A model generated the notes under the pieces. That model was not told the DNA's origin. It made no database searches and was given only the letters and a program-made list of their open reading frames with translations. Below, piece by piece: positions 9,728 through 17,356 of a DNA stretch of 34,110 bases; position 1 is the stretch's first letter, and every line of letters begins with the position of its first letter. This DNA comes from Flavobacteriaceae bacterium (lineage in GTDB: Bacteria > Bacteroidota > Bacteroidia > Flavobacteriales > Flavobacteriaceae): contig JABDPN010000197.1 of the NCBI GenBank assembly GCA_013042715.1, positions 1 to 34,110 of the forward strand. Direction: 5' to 3'. Both the position numbers and the translations under genes were made by a program.

Positions 9728-12063
9728 AAATCAATTTCTGGAGCATCAATTTCCTTGTCTAATTTTTCTTTATTGCTTTCTAGATATTTTTCGCAATCTA
9801 CTTCTATAGAGAGTTCTTCAGGTTTTTCAAATTCTTCTTTAGATACATTTAAACTCTCGTCCTCGTAACAATTTCGCATATATAAAGCCCAAATAGGTAA
9901 TGCCATGGCTGCTCCTTGTCCATAAGTAATATTTGCAAAATGTGCTGCTCTATCTTCTGCACCAACCCAAACTCCTGTAACTAAATTAGGGACCATCCCC
10001 ATAAACCAACCATCACTTTGGTTCTGTGTTGTTCCTGTTTTTCCTGCTATTGGATTTTCAAATTGGTATGGATAACCCGTTATTATTTCTCTAAAATCTG
10101 CTCTGTATTTTTCTGCTCCCGATGTTCTAAGTCTAACTCCAGAACCATGTTGTGTTACACCTTCTAATAACTTAACGGTTACATAAGCCACTTCTTCACT
10201 TAATACATCTTTGGTTTCAGGAGTGAATTGATATAATGTAGTCCCATTTTTATCTTCAATACTTGTTATTAAAACCGGTTTCGTATACACGCCTTTATTT
10301 GCAAAGGTCGAATAAGCAGCAACCATTTCGTAAACACTTAAATCTGGAGTTCCTAATGCTATAGAAGGGACTGCTAATATATCTTGTTCCACTCCTAAGC
10401 TCTGTGCTAAGTCTATTACTGGTTGTGGGCCTACCTTATCCATTAATCGTGCAGTAATGGTATTTACAGAATTTGCTAATGCATTTTTAAGCGTACGCGT
10501 GCCACCATATTTATTACCTGAATTTTTAGGGCACCATTCTTCTGGATTACCATATTTATTTTTTTCAATACAAAATGGTGTATCGGGAATTGTATCACAG
10601 GGCGATAAATGTAGTTGGTCTATTGCAGTAGCATACACAATTGGTTTAAAAGTAGAACCTATTTGGCGTTTACCTTGTTTTACCATGTCGTACTGAAAAT
10701 GCTTGTAGTTCATACCTCCAACCCAAGCTTTGACATGTCCTGTTTGTGGTTCCATTGACATCATTGCTGGACGTAAAAACGATTTATAATAACGCATAGA
10801 ATCCATTGGAGTCAATATAGTATCGAACTCTAGTCCTTCTTTATCCCAAGCAAAAATGGTCATTTCAACAGGTTTGTTAAATGATTCAATGATTTCTTTT
10901 TCAGATTTCTTTAGATCATATTTCATTTTTCGCCAACGTTCTGAACGTCTCATACCTCTTTTCATTAAGTCATCAATTTCATCTGGCTTTAGTTCCAAAA
11001 AAGGAGCTGTCGGATTTCTATCTAGAGTATTTTGATGAAAAAATTCTGCTTGTAGCCTAGGCATATGATCTGTTACAGATTTTTCAGCATAGGCTTGCAT
11101 TCTGGAGTCTATAGTTACATAAATCTTTAAACCATCTTTATAGATGTTATATTTTTCACCATCTGGTCTTCTGTTCGATTTATCTTTTACCCATTCTTTC
11201 ATAAATCCTCTAAGATATTCTCTAAAATATGTTGCAATTCCTTCACGATGTGATTCTGGTGTGTAATTTAAGTCCAAAGGTGTTTCTTGAAGTGAATCTT
11301 TTGTTGTTTCAGAAATAAACTCGTATTTAGCCATTTGTGCTAAAACCACATTACGTCTATTTGTTACTCCAACAGGATTTCGTCTTGGGTTATACAATGA
11401 TGAGTTTTTAAACATCCCTACCAACATTGCAGATTCTTTTAAATCTAATAGGTTTGGTTCTTTACCGAAATAAATTCTTGATGCACTTCGAATTCCATCT
11501 GCATTATTTCCAAAATCATAAATATTGAAATATTGAGCGATAATCTCTTCTTTTGTGTATTGCTTTTCGAGACGAATAGCTATAACCCACTCTTTAACTT
11601 TTTGAAGAATTCGTTCTGCAATATTTTTTGAGCCTTCACCATGAAATAATTGCTTTGCTAATTGTTGTGATATCGTACTTGCTCCTCCACCTTGTCCCAT
11701 TTTAACTATTGCTCTAAACGTTCCTCTGGTGTCAATCCCTGCATGTTCTCTGAATCGCACATCTTCGGTTGCGATTAATGCCTCTACTAGTTGTTGTGGT
11801 AATTCTTTGTAATCAATAGGAGTTCTATTATCGTTCAAATAAAATTTTCCAAGCGTTTTTCCGTCTGAAGAAATAATCTCGCTAGCTAGATTAGTTTTAG
11901 GGTTTTCTAAAACAGTATGATCTGGCATCTCACCAAAAACGCCCCAAGAAGCTAAAAGAAAAATAAGTGTTAAAAAGAAAGCACCTAAAAATAAAATTGA
12001 CCAAAACCATTTTATATATTTAGAAAAACTGGAAGTGCTATTGGTTTTTTTCTTTACTGCCAT
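9724..12063 (-). CDS. mrcA: Penicillin-binding protein 1A (bifunctional transglycosylase/transpeptidase)
   Basis: A 779-residue class A PBP that polymerises and crosslinks peptidoglycan in the periplasm. One N-terminal membrane helix (about 17-40) is followed by a GT51 glycosyltransferase domain with catalytic E100 in ATEDVRFREHAGID and the second motif GGASTISQQLAKQ (126-138). The transpeptidase domain shows all three active-site motifs: S470-T-F-K, S532-V-N and K675-T-G. The tail is acidic. It is the last gene of an operon ricT-gldH-PBP1A, starting 6 nt after the gldH stop, with no terminator before it. Its stop overlaps that of the converging acetoacetate-CoA ligase gene, so no room remains for a separate intrinsic terminator. 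Whether this is the main or an accessory class A PBP cannot be told from the window. Confidence 0.95.
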   Translation of the reverse strand: MAVKKKTNSTSSFSKYIKWFWSILFLGAFFLTLIFLLASWGVFGEMPDHTVLENPKTNLASEIISSDGKTLGKFYLNDNRTPIDYKELPQQLVEALIATEDVRFREHAGIDTRGTFRAIVKMGQGGGASTISQQLAKQLFHGEGSKNIAERILQKVKEWVIAIRLEKQYTKEEIIAQYFNIYDFGNNADGIRSASRIYFGKEPNLLDLKESAMLVGMFKNSSLYNPRRNPVGVTNRRNVVLAQMAKYEFISETTKDSLQETPLDLNYTPESHREGIATYFREYLRGFMKEWVKDKSNRRPDGEKYNIYKDGLKIYVTIDSRMQAYAEKSVTDHMPRLQAEFFHQNTLDRNPTAPFLELKPDEIDDLMKRGMRRSERWRKMKYDLKKSEKEIIESFNKPVEMTIFAWDKEGLEFDTILTPMDSMRYYKSFLRPAMMSMEPQTGHVKAWVGGMNYKHFQYDMVKQGKRQIGSTFKPIVYATAIDQLHLSPCDTIPDTPFCIEKNKYGNPEEWCPKNSGNKYGGTRTLKNALANSVNTITARLMDKVGPQPVIDLAQSLGVEQDILAVPSIALGTPDLSVYEMVAAYSTFANKGVYTKPVLITSIEDKNGTTLYQFTPETKDVLSEEVAYVTVKLLEGVTQHGSGVRLRTSGAEKYRADFREIITGYPYQFENPIAGKTGTTQNQSDGWFMGMVPNLVTGVWVGAEDRAAHFANITYGQGAAMALPIWALYMRNCYEDESLNVSKEEFEKPEELSIEVDCEKYLESNKEKLDKEIDAPEIDF

Positions 12064-12069
12064 ATTACT

Positions 12070-12570
12070 TTATTTTATTTCTGGTCTTTCTATTCTAAAT
12101 CCAACATCTAAAATGCCTTGTAAATTATCCACGCCTTTTACTTCGCCATTTTCTCTCATGGCGTGTTGTATTCCTACTTTATACTCGCCATTTTCTGAAA
12201 ATACAAAGGGCTTATCAATGCCTTTAAACCACAATTTATTTTGTTTAACATCAGAAAAACCTGTCCCTAAAAATGAACCATCTGGATTTGCCATTTGAAA
12301 CTCTAAAGTATCTGTTACAACTTTCCCGTTTGGATAATTTAAATTTACTATTAAAAATAAATTACTGTACTTGTAATCATTGTTATTTCTTAAATTAAGA
12401 AAAAGGTTATAAGAATTTATAGTATCTGGAGCTTTAAACGTAAATGTTATAACCTCATCTTTATGCCATTGTTTTGAAACCGTTTTATAGGAATCGAAAA
12501 CCTGATTGGAGTCACAAGATGAAAACAGGACTAAAAGACATATTAGAATTACTACAATTTTATTTTGCAT
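12070..12570 (-). CDS. gldH: Gliding motility / T9SS-associated lipoprotein GldH
   Basis: A 166-residue lipoprotein with a signal peptide ending in lipobox LFSSC (lipidated C19), followed by the CDSNQVFDSYKTV segment characteristic of GldH. The remainder is beta-rich. Family knowledge: GldH is needed for gliding and for type IX secretion in Flavobacterium johnsoniae, although its molecular task is unclear. Its start codon overlaps the end of the ricT frame by 11 bases and its stop is 6 nt before the PBP1A start, so the three genes look translationally linked. Presence of GldH suggests the organism glides or at least secretes through the T9SS, in agreement with the T9SS tail on the protease at 807-5603. 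Confidence 0.9.
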   Translation of the reverse strand: MQNKIVVILICLLVLFSSCDSNQVFDSYKTVSKQWHKDEVITFTFKAPDTINSYNLFLNLRNNNDYKYSNLFLIVNLNYPNGKVVTDTLEFQMANPDGSFLGTGFSDVKQNKLWFKGIDKPFVFSENGEYKVGIQHAMRENGEVKGVDNLQGILDVGFRIERPEIK

Positions 12571-13732
12571 TATTTCTAGATGGTTTTCTTTTGTTTCTTC
12601 TGCTGTTCTTATTATTTCTACGTTTATTTCTACGTTTTGGACTATCGAAACGTGTTAAACTATCTTGACCAACAACATTTTCAAACTCTACTTTAGTGCT
12701 TTCTATAAGTTCTTCTGCGTATTCTTCCAGACTTTGTACTGGTTTATTCTTAGTGTTTAAATCAATTATCTCGTTTGCTTGTTCTTTGGTAAGTTTAAAC
12801 CAATTCATCCATTGACCTTCGTAAGCATACCACACTAAACCTTTAAAAATGTCAATTTTTTGACATACAGCAATACCTTTAACTGTTTTAAGTTTAATAT
12901 CTGTTTTTGGAATTGTTCTAAGGGCTTCTAAATAAGCATCTAATTCGAAATTTAAACAGCATTTTAGTTTTCCACATTGTCCAGCTAGTTTTTGTGGATT
13001 AAGAGACAACTGCTGAAAACGTGCTGAAGATGTGCTTACAGAGCGAAAATCTGTTAACCATGTAGAACAACATAATTCTCTACCACAAGAACCAATACCT
13101 CCAAGTCTTGCAGCTTCCTGACGGAAACCTACTTGACGCATTTCTATTCTAGTTTTAAACTCTTTTGCGTAAACTTTTATAAGTTCTCTAAAATCTACAC
13201 GTTCTTCTGCTGTATAATAAAACGTTGCTTTACTACTATCGCCTTGAAACTCTATATCTGAGATTTTCATAGCCAAGTTCAAGTCTATTGCAAATTGTCT
13301 TGCTTTAACTTTCATTGGTTCTTCTCTATCGCGTGCAGCTTGCCAAATATCGATATCTTTTTGTGAAGCTTTTCTATATATTTTTAATATGTCCTCTTCA
13401 TTATCTGTTTTTACAGATTTCTTTTTCATTTGTATTCTAACCAACTCACCTGTAAGTGTAACAAGTCCAACATCATGACCATATTGTGCTTGGGTAGCAA
13501 CAATATCTCCAATGCTTAACGAAATATTTTCTGTGTTTTTGTAATAATGCTTTCTTCCGTTTTTAAAACGTACTTCAACCCAATTAAAAGGTTCTTCGCC
13601 ATTAGGAAGCGACATGTTAGAAAGCCAATCAAAGACAGTAAGTTTATTGCAGCCATCTTCGACACAAGTGCCATTATTTTTACAGCCTTTAGGTAAACCG
13701 TCTTTTCCAGTTGAACAACTGTTACAGGACAT
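12560..13732 (-). CDS. ricT: PSP1/RicT (YaaT)-family protein with Cys-rich head and basic tail
   Basis: A 390-residue protein of the PSP1 C-terminal domain family. The first 30 residues are Cys-rich (C3, C6, C17, C23, C28). The PSP1 core (about 70-270) holds conserved segments such as CGRELCCSTW and QCGKLKCCLNFEL. The last 30 residues form a very basic Arg/Lys/Asn tail. In Bacillus subtilis, RicT (YaaT) joins RicA and RicF in a complex carrying [4Fe-4S] clusters that affects RNA processing; the Bacteroidota role is not established. The N-terminal Cys cluster suggests metal or cluster binding and the tail suggests nucleic acid contact, both inferences. First gene of the ricT-gldH-PBP1A operon; a hairpin sits in its leader (13749-13776). 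The 140-bp gap to the ferredoxin gene has no clear terminator. Confidence 0.8.
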   Translation of the reverse strand: MSCNSCSTGKDGLPKGCKNNGTCVEDGCNKLTVFDWLSNMSLPNGEEPFNWVEVRFKNGRKHYYKNTENISLSIGDIVATQAQYGHDVGLVTLTGELVRIQMKKKSVKTDNEEDILKIYRKASQKDIDIWQAARDREEPMKVKARQFAIDLNLAMKISDIEFQGDSSKATFYYTAEERVDFRELIKVYAKEFKTRIEMRQVGFRQEAARLGGIGSCGRELCCSTWLTDFRSVSTSSARFQQLSLNPQKLAGQCGKLKCCLNFELDAYLEALRTIPKTDIKLKTVKGIAVCQKIDIFKGLVWYAYEGQWMNWFKLTKEQANEIIDLNTKNKPVQSLEEYAEELIESTKVEFENVVGQDSLTRFDSPKRRNKRRNNKNSRRNKRKPSRNNAK

Positions 13733-13748
13733 ATGTTTTATATATTGA

Positions 13749-13776
13749 ATTCGTTAACAGGTAAGCTGTTACGAAT
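13749..13776 (-). promoter_or_regulatory. Hairpin in the ricT leader
   Basis: ATTCGTTAACAG, loop GTAAG, CTGTTACGAAT forms an 11-bp stem with one bulged base. In the minus-strand transcript it ends about 16 nt before the ricT ATG and no T-run follows, so it is not an intrinsic terminator. It could affect translation, mRNA stability or bind a protein as a dyad. Confidence 0.4.
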
Positions 13777-13872
13777 GGATGTTAATACTATGATTTAAAG
13801 AGTAAAGATACTATTAATAACTGACTTTAAAAACGTGAAAATAATTTTAAGATTGCTTAAACCAATTAAAAG

Positions 13873-14103
13873 CTAAACATGCTTTACGCTAATTATTTTT
13901 ACAGGACATGCTTTCGCAGCTTTATCGCAGTCATTAAAAATGAAATCTTCCTTTGATTTTAAAGTATGAAATCCTTTCTTATCTAAAGATCTTAGCAATA
14001 CCGATTTCCCATCTTTTCTAGACATTTGAAACTGACCTGGAGCAAGCTCAACACAATAATTACAGCCAATACATTTGGCACGTTGTAAGGTGACTACAAC
14101 CAT
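13873..14103 (-). CDS. Small ferredoxin, single [4Fe-4S] type
   Basis: The 76-residue protein has C11-I-G-C14-N-Y-C17 near its start and C66-P near its end, the CxxCxxC...CP ligand pattern of a single-cluster [4Fe-4S] ferredoxin; a further Cys at 59 may be a non-ligand. There is no signal peptide, so it acts in the cytoplasm. Its ATG overlaps the stop of the TrhP-type gene by one base (TAATG), pointing to coupled translation. That coupling suggests it gives electrons to, or helps assemble a cluster in, the U32 enzyme; this is inference from context. It could also serve unrelated reductases. Confidence 0.85.
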   Translation of the reverse strand: MVVVTLQRAKCIGCNYCVELAPGQFQMSRKDGKSVLLRSLDKKGFHTLKSKEDFIFNDCDKAAKACPVKIISVKHV

Positions 14104-15347
14104 TATGCTTCTACTTTGTTTTCAACAATTTTATACAACTTATCAGAAGGTCTTATTCTAAACTTTAAAGGTATGGTTACAGAATCCCCTTTTACTGCTT
14201 TTTCTTGCTTAAGATCGTTAACCAACATTTTGTCTACTTGCAATTCTTTTGCTCCAGTTGTTGGTCCTGTAATAAGTATAGTATCACCTAATGTTAAATC
14301 GTAAGCTTCAATTTTAAATTCTCCAATACTTACTTTAGGGTAAAAATGCATGCCTTTACCTATATAGACTTTCTTTTGTGTTGCATGAGAGCCAGAGCCT
14401 TTGCTCCACTCTCCCAATTTTTGACCAAGATAATAACCACTCCAAAAGCCTCTATTATAAACTTTCTCTAATTCTTGCATCCAAGATATAACTTTATCTT
14501 TATTATAAGTTCCGTTTGCAACACTATCTATTGCATCGCGATAACATTTAATAACTCGAGCTACATATTCTGGTGCGCGACCTCGTCCTTCTATTTTAAG
14601 CACCTTAATCCCTGCATCTGCTACTTGATTAAGAAAATCTATGGTACATAAATCTTTTGGAGACATTATGTATTCGTTATCTAACTCCATTTCAAAACCA
14701 GTTTCTTGATCGATAACTGTATATTTTTTTCTGCAATTTTGTTTACAAGCTCCTCTATTTGCTGATGAGTTTTGCGAATGTAAACTCATGTAGCATTTTC
14801 CAGAAACTGCCATACAAAGTGCGCCATGACCAAATATTTCAATTTCTACCAATCTACCAGAAGGTCCTTTTATTTGTTCCTTCTCAATTTGCTCAGTGAT
14901 TTTTTTAACTTGTCTTAAACTCAACTCTCTACTTAATACCATCGTATCAGCAAACATTGCGTAGAACTTAACCGTTTCTATGTTTGTAATATTGATTTGA
15001 GTAGAAATATGGACTTCCATATTAACTTCACGAGCTACAGCAATAACAGCTTGATCCATAGCAATTACAGCAGTAATATCTGCTTCTTTCGCTTTTTTAA
15101 CTAAGGTTTTAACTATAGTTAAATCGTGATCGTAAATTATGGTATTTAATGTTAGATATGTGCGGACCTTTTTAGCCTTACATCTATCTGAAATTTCTTG
15201 TAAATCGTCTAATGTAAAATTGATAGACGCTCTTGCTCTCATGTTTAACTGCTCTACACCAAAATATATAGAATCTGCTCCATTATCTAGTGCAGCTTGT
15301 AAGGATTCAAAATTTCCGGCTGGAGCCATTAATTCTATTTGTTGCAT
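14103..15347 (-). CDS. trhP: U32 peptidase-family protein, TrhP-type tRNA 5-hydroxyuridine synthesis protein
   Basis: The 414-residue protein begins with LMAPAGNFESLQAALDNGAD, the usual start of U32 proteins, and holds the family signature EIFGHGALCMAVSGKCYMS. Four cysteines (C178, C185, C201, C234) follow the spacing of the [4Fe-4S] ligands known in the U32 proteins UbiU and UbiV. Despite the historical peptidase/collagenase label, E. coli members of this family hydroxylate RNA: TrhP (YegQ) makes ho5U at tRNA position 34 from a prephenate-dependent route, and RlhA modifies 23S rRNA. Length (about 410-450) and the C-terminal domain fit TrhP better than RlhA, which is longer. The gene heads an operon with a ferredoxin. 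A perfect -7 element lies about 50 nt upstream. RNA target is inferred. Confidence 0.8.
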   Translation of the reverse strand: MQQIELMAPAGNFESLQAALDNGADSIYFGVEQLNMRARASINFTLDDLQEISDRCKAKKVRTYLTLNTIIYDHDLTIVKTLVKKAKEADITAVIAMDQAVIAVAREVNMEVHISTQINITNIETVKFYAMFADTMVLSRELSLRQVKKITEQIEKEQIKGPSGRLVEIEIFGHGALCMAVSGKCYMSLHSQNSSANRGACKQNCRKKYTVIDQETGFEMELDNEYIMSPKDLCTIDFLNQVADAGIKVLKIEGRGRAPEYVARVIKCYRDAIDSVANGTYNKDKVISWMQELEKVYNRGFWSGYYLGQKLGEWSKGSGSHATQKKVYIGKGMHFYPKVSIGEFKIEAYDLTLGDTILITGPTTGAKELQVDKMLVNDLKQEKAVKGDSVTIPLKFRIRPSDKLYKIVENKVEA

Positions 15348-15395
15348 AACCTTTTACTCTTTTTTTACCTGATCTTATTTTCATATAAGATTTTG

Positions 15396-15403
15396 CAAAT
15401 GTA
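15396..15403 (-). promoter_or_regulatory. -7 element of the trhP-ferredoxin operon
   Basis: On the minus strand the bases read TACATTTG, an exact TAnnTTTG match, 48 nt before the trhP ATG. A convincing TTG at -33 is not seen. A 7-bp stem (15372-15378 with 15385-15391) lies in the leader just downstream. Confidence 0.5.
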
Positions 15404-15433
15404 AACTTTTTAAATCACACACTATAAAGCCAT

Positions 15434-15471
15434 AAAAAAGCACCTTGATTGTGGAATCAAAGTGCTTTTTT
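15434..15471. terminator. Intrinsic terminator serving the 30-codon gene upstream of recA
   Basis: A6 GCAC, one mismatch, TTGATT, loop GTGG, AATCAA, GTGC T6 forms a 16-bp stem. It lies between two divergent genes (trhP leftward, recA rightward), so neither uses it. On the minus strand it follows the small frame ending at 15525 by 53 nt and has a T-run, which fits termination of that transcript. Confidence 0.85.
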
Positions 15472-15524
15472 TAGACTAACTCGATTTATACTTTGTTTTT
15501 TATTAAACAGTGTTAAAATTCGAG

Positions 15525-15617
15525 CTATCCTCCTTCAGATTCGCAATTACTAGTTACAGCATATGATATTGCGATTCCATTTTTTGAATTATATAATATT
15601 TTCTTTAAAAATTTCAT
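15525..15617 (-). CDS. Candidate small peptide gene (30 residues), unrecognised
   Basis: An ATG at 15615-15617 opens a 30-codon frame to TAG at 15525. The peptide has a basic-hydrophobic head (MKFLKKILY), a GIAISYAV core, one Cys and an acidic Gly-rich end (SNCESEGG). It is not a plain membrane helix. Support: its own intrinsic terminator 53 nt downstream, a 13-bp perfect hairpin 30 nt upstream, and placement in a gap that otherwise has no reason to hold a terminator. It cannot be assigned to a family from sequence alone. Options are a secreted signal or modified-peptide precursor, a small toxin, or a leader peptide. Codon use is normal for the surroundings. A non-coding RNA ending at the terminator is an alternative reading of the same structure. 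Confidence 0.5.
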   Translation of the reverse strand: MKFLKKILYNSKNGIAISYAVTSNCESEGG

Positions 15618-15647
15618 TTTGGATTATCTCATCTACTTAAAGGAATC

Positions 15648-15680
15648 TCCTTAGATATAGGAATTAACTATATCTAAGGA
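15648..15680 (-). promoter_or_regulatory. Perfect 13-bp hairpin upstream of the small peptide gene
   Basis: TCCTTAGATATAG, loop GAATTAA, CTATATCTAAGGA. In the minus-strand transcript it lies 30 nt before the 30-codon frame, and its 3' arm carries AAGGAG. A micro-frame of eight codons (MKPFLRYS, 15664-15690) runs through the 5' arm and stops in the loop, which resembles a leader-peptide/attenuator arrangement. No function is proven. Confidence 0.5.
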
Positions 15681-15751
15681 AAGGTTTCATAGCAATAATT
15701 CCTCATTACATAAATTAGATACAAAAAACTTAAAAAGGTTGCGTTATATAA

Positions 15752-15782
15752 TTGTCAGATGGCAAAAGATGTGTTATTTTAG
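15752..15782 (+). promoter_or_regulatory. recA promoter
   Basis: TTG (15752-15754), 20-nt spacer, TATTTTAG (15775-15782), one base off the Bacteroidota consensus TTG-N19-23-TAnnTTTG. It leaves a leader of roughly 25 nt before the recA ATG. No LexA-like palindrome was recognised around it. Confidence 0.65.
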
Positions 15783-15811
15783 CGATTATATATAAAAGAA
15801 AAATATAGAAA

Positions 15812-16813
15812 ATGAGTAATGAAAAAGACGCAAAATTAAAAGCACTCAAGCTTACTTTAGATAAGCTAGATAAAGCCTATGGGAAAGGAACAGTAATGCG
15901 AATGAGTGATGCAGCAGTAGAAGATATTGAAGCTATCCCATCTGGTTCTTTAGGTCTAGATATTGCATTAGGAGTAGGTGGCTATCCAAAAGGTAGAGTC
16001 GTAGAAATTTATGGCCCAGAATCTTCTGGAAAAACAACATTAGCACTTCACGCTATTGCTGAAGCTCAAAAAGCAGGAGGTATTGCTGCTTTTATAGATG
16101 CAGAACATGCTTTTGATAGATTTTATGCTGAAAAGTTAGGTATAGATATAGATAACCTTATAATTTCCCAACCAGATCATGGTGAGCAAGCTCTAGAAAT
16201 TGCAGATAATCTTGTGCGTTCTGGAGCAATAGATATTATTGTTATTGACTCCGTTGCTGCATTAACACCTAAAAGTGAAATTGAAGGTGAAATGGGAGAC
16301 TCTAAAATGGGTTTACATGCTCGTTTAATGTCTCAAGCGCTTAGAAAACTAACAGCCTCAATTAGTAAAACACATTGTACCATGTTTTTCATTAATCAAT
16401 TACGTGAAAAGATTGGTGTAATGTTTGGCAATCCAGAAACCACTACTGGCGGAAATGCTTTAAAGTTTTATGCTTCAGTTAGATTAGACATAAGACGATC
16501 TACACAAATAAAAAGCAGTAATGGCGAGGTTTTAGGTAATAAAACACGTGTTAAAGTGGTTAAAAACAAAGTCGCTCCACCTTTTAAAACAGCTGAATTC
16601 GATATAATGTATGGCGTAGGAATTTCTAAAGTAGGTGAAATTTTAGATGTTGCAGTAGATTACGAAATAATTAAGAAAAGTGGTTCTTGGTTTAGTTATC
16701 AAGATACTAAACTTGGTCAAGGTAGAGATGCTGTAAAAACCATAATAAAAGACAATCCAGAACTAATGGAAGAGTTAGAAGAGAAAATAAAAACGATACT
16801 CTCTAAAAAATAA
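15812..16813 (+). CDS. recA: Recombinase RecA
   Basis: A 333-residue RecA, near the usual 340-350. Walker A GPESSGKT (68-75), Walker B IIVID (142-146) and loop L2 region [17 protein letters not shown] (204-220) are intact, and the C-terminal tail is short and acidic/basic mixed. RecA forms ATP-dependent filaments on single-stranded DNA, drives strand exchange and stimulates LexA-type cleavage. It stands alone between its own promoter and terminator. DprA, which loads RecA on incoming DNA during transformation, is encoded 5 kb downstream. Nothing unusual in the coding sequence. Confidence 0.98.
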   Translation: MSNEKDAKLKALKLTLDKLDKAYGKGTVMRMSDAAVEDIEAIPSGSLGLDIALGVGGYPKGRVVEIYGPESSGKTTLALHAIAEAQKAGGIAAFIDAEHAFDRFYAEKLGIDIDNLIISQPDHGEQALEIADNLVRSGAIDIIVIDSVAALTPKSEIEGEMGDSKMGLHARLMSQALRKLTASISKTHCTMFFINQLREKIGVMFGNPETTTGGNALKFYASVRLDIRRSTQIKSSNGEVLGNKTRVKVVKNKVAPPFKTAEFDIMYGVGISKVGEILDVAVDYEIIKKSGSWFSYQDTKLGQGRDAVKTIIKDNPELMEELEEKIKTILSKK

Positions 16814-16819
16814 TTAATC

Positions 16820-16847
16820 AAAAATCCCGTAAAAACGGGATTTTTTT
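16820..16847 (+). terminator. recA intrinsic terminator
   Basis: AAAAATCCCGT, loop AAAA, ACGGGATTTTT with further T residues, starting 7 nt after the recA stop. Confidence 0.92.
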
Positions 16848-16913
16848 ATCTTTAAACGCAACCTTTTAGAAGTTTAAGTATCTTTATAATGTATTTAAAT
16901 AAAAGAAAAAAAT

Positions 16914-17336
16914 GTGAAAAAGATATTTTTTGTATGTCTATTTTTTTTGATTTTATCTTCATGTAGTACAGATAATGATAATCCTGAATTCTATTTTGAA
17001 TTTGTTCCAATAGAAAGTGTGGATATGCCATTATCGTTTCAACATGGAGAAGTTTACACTATAGAATATACTTACTTAAGGCGAACAAATTGTCACTTTT
17101 TTAGTGATTTGTATTTTGACCGTTTTGAAAACACAAGAACTGTAGCTGTTATAAATACCGTTTATGAAAATTTAGAAAACACTACTTGTGTAGAATTAAC
17201 TGATGAATTAGTAACTGGTCAATTTAATTTTCATGTATTAAACCAAAATGGTGTTTATACATTTAAATTTTGGCAAGGCATTAATCAAGTAGGTGAAGAT
17301 GAATATTTAATAATAGAAATTCCAGTTATTCAATAA
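16914..17336 (+). CDS. Hypothetical lipoprotein (GTG start)
   Basis: A 140-residue predicted lipoprotein. The signal peptide ends in lipobox LSSC (C17), followed by an STDND stretch, then a beta-rich domain with two cysteines that could pair. No family is recognised. The start is GTG at 16914: the overlapping ATG at 16912 is followed at once by TGA, so it cannot be used in this frame. The gene lies after the recA terminator and 20 nt before the ECF sigma gene, so it may share a transcript with the sigma factor and its partner, perhaps as an envelope component of that system (inference). Confidence 0.75.
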   Translation: MKKIFFVCLFFLILSSCSTDNDNPEFYFEFVPIESVDMPLSFQHGEVYTIEYTYLRRTNCHFFSDLYFDRFENTRTVAVINTVYENLENTTCVELTDELVTGQFNFHVLNQNGVYTFKFWQGINQVGEDEYLIIEIPVIQ

Positions 17337-17356
17337 ATTTTAAACAAACTTAAAAT

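Noticed and set aside
15618-15747. Possible minus-strand promoter for the small peptide gene (for example TAAGTTTT, complement of 15725-15732)
   Set aside because: No box matches TAnnTTTG with a TTG at a normal distance; not reported as a promoter.
16912-16917. ATG two bases before the GTG start of the lipoprotein after recA
   Set aside because: The next codon is TGA, so it cannot start this gene; GTG at 16914 is the first usable start.
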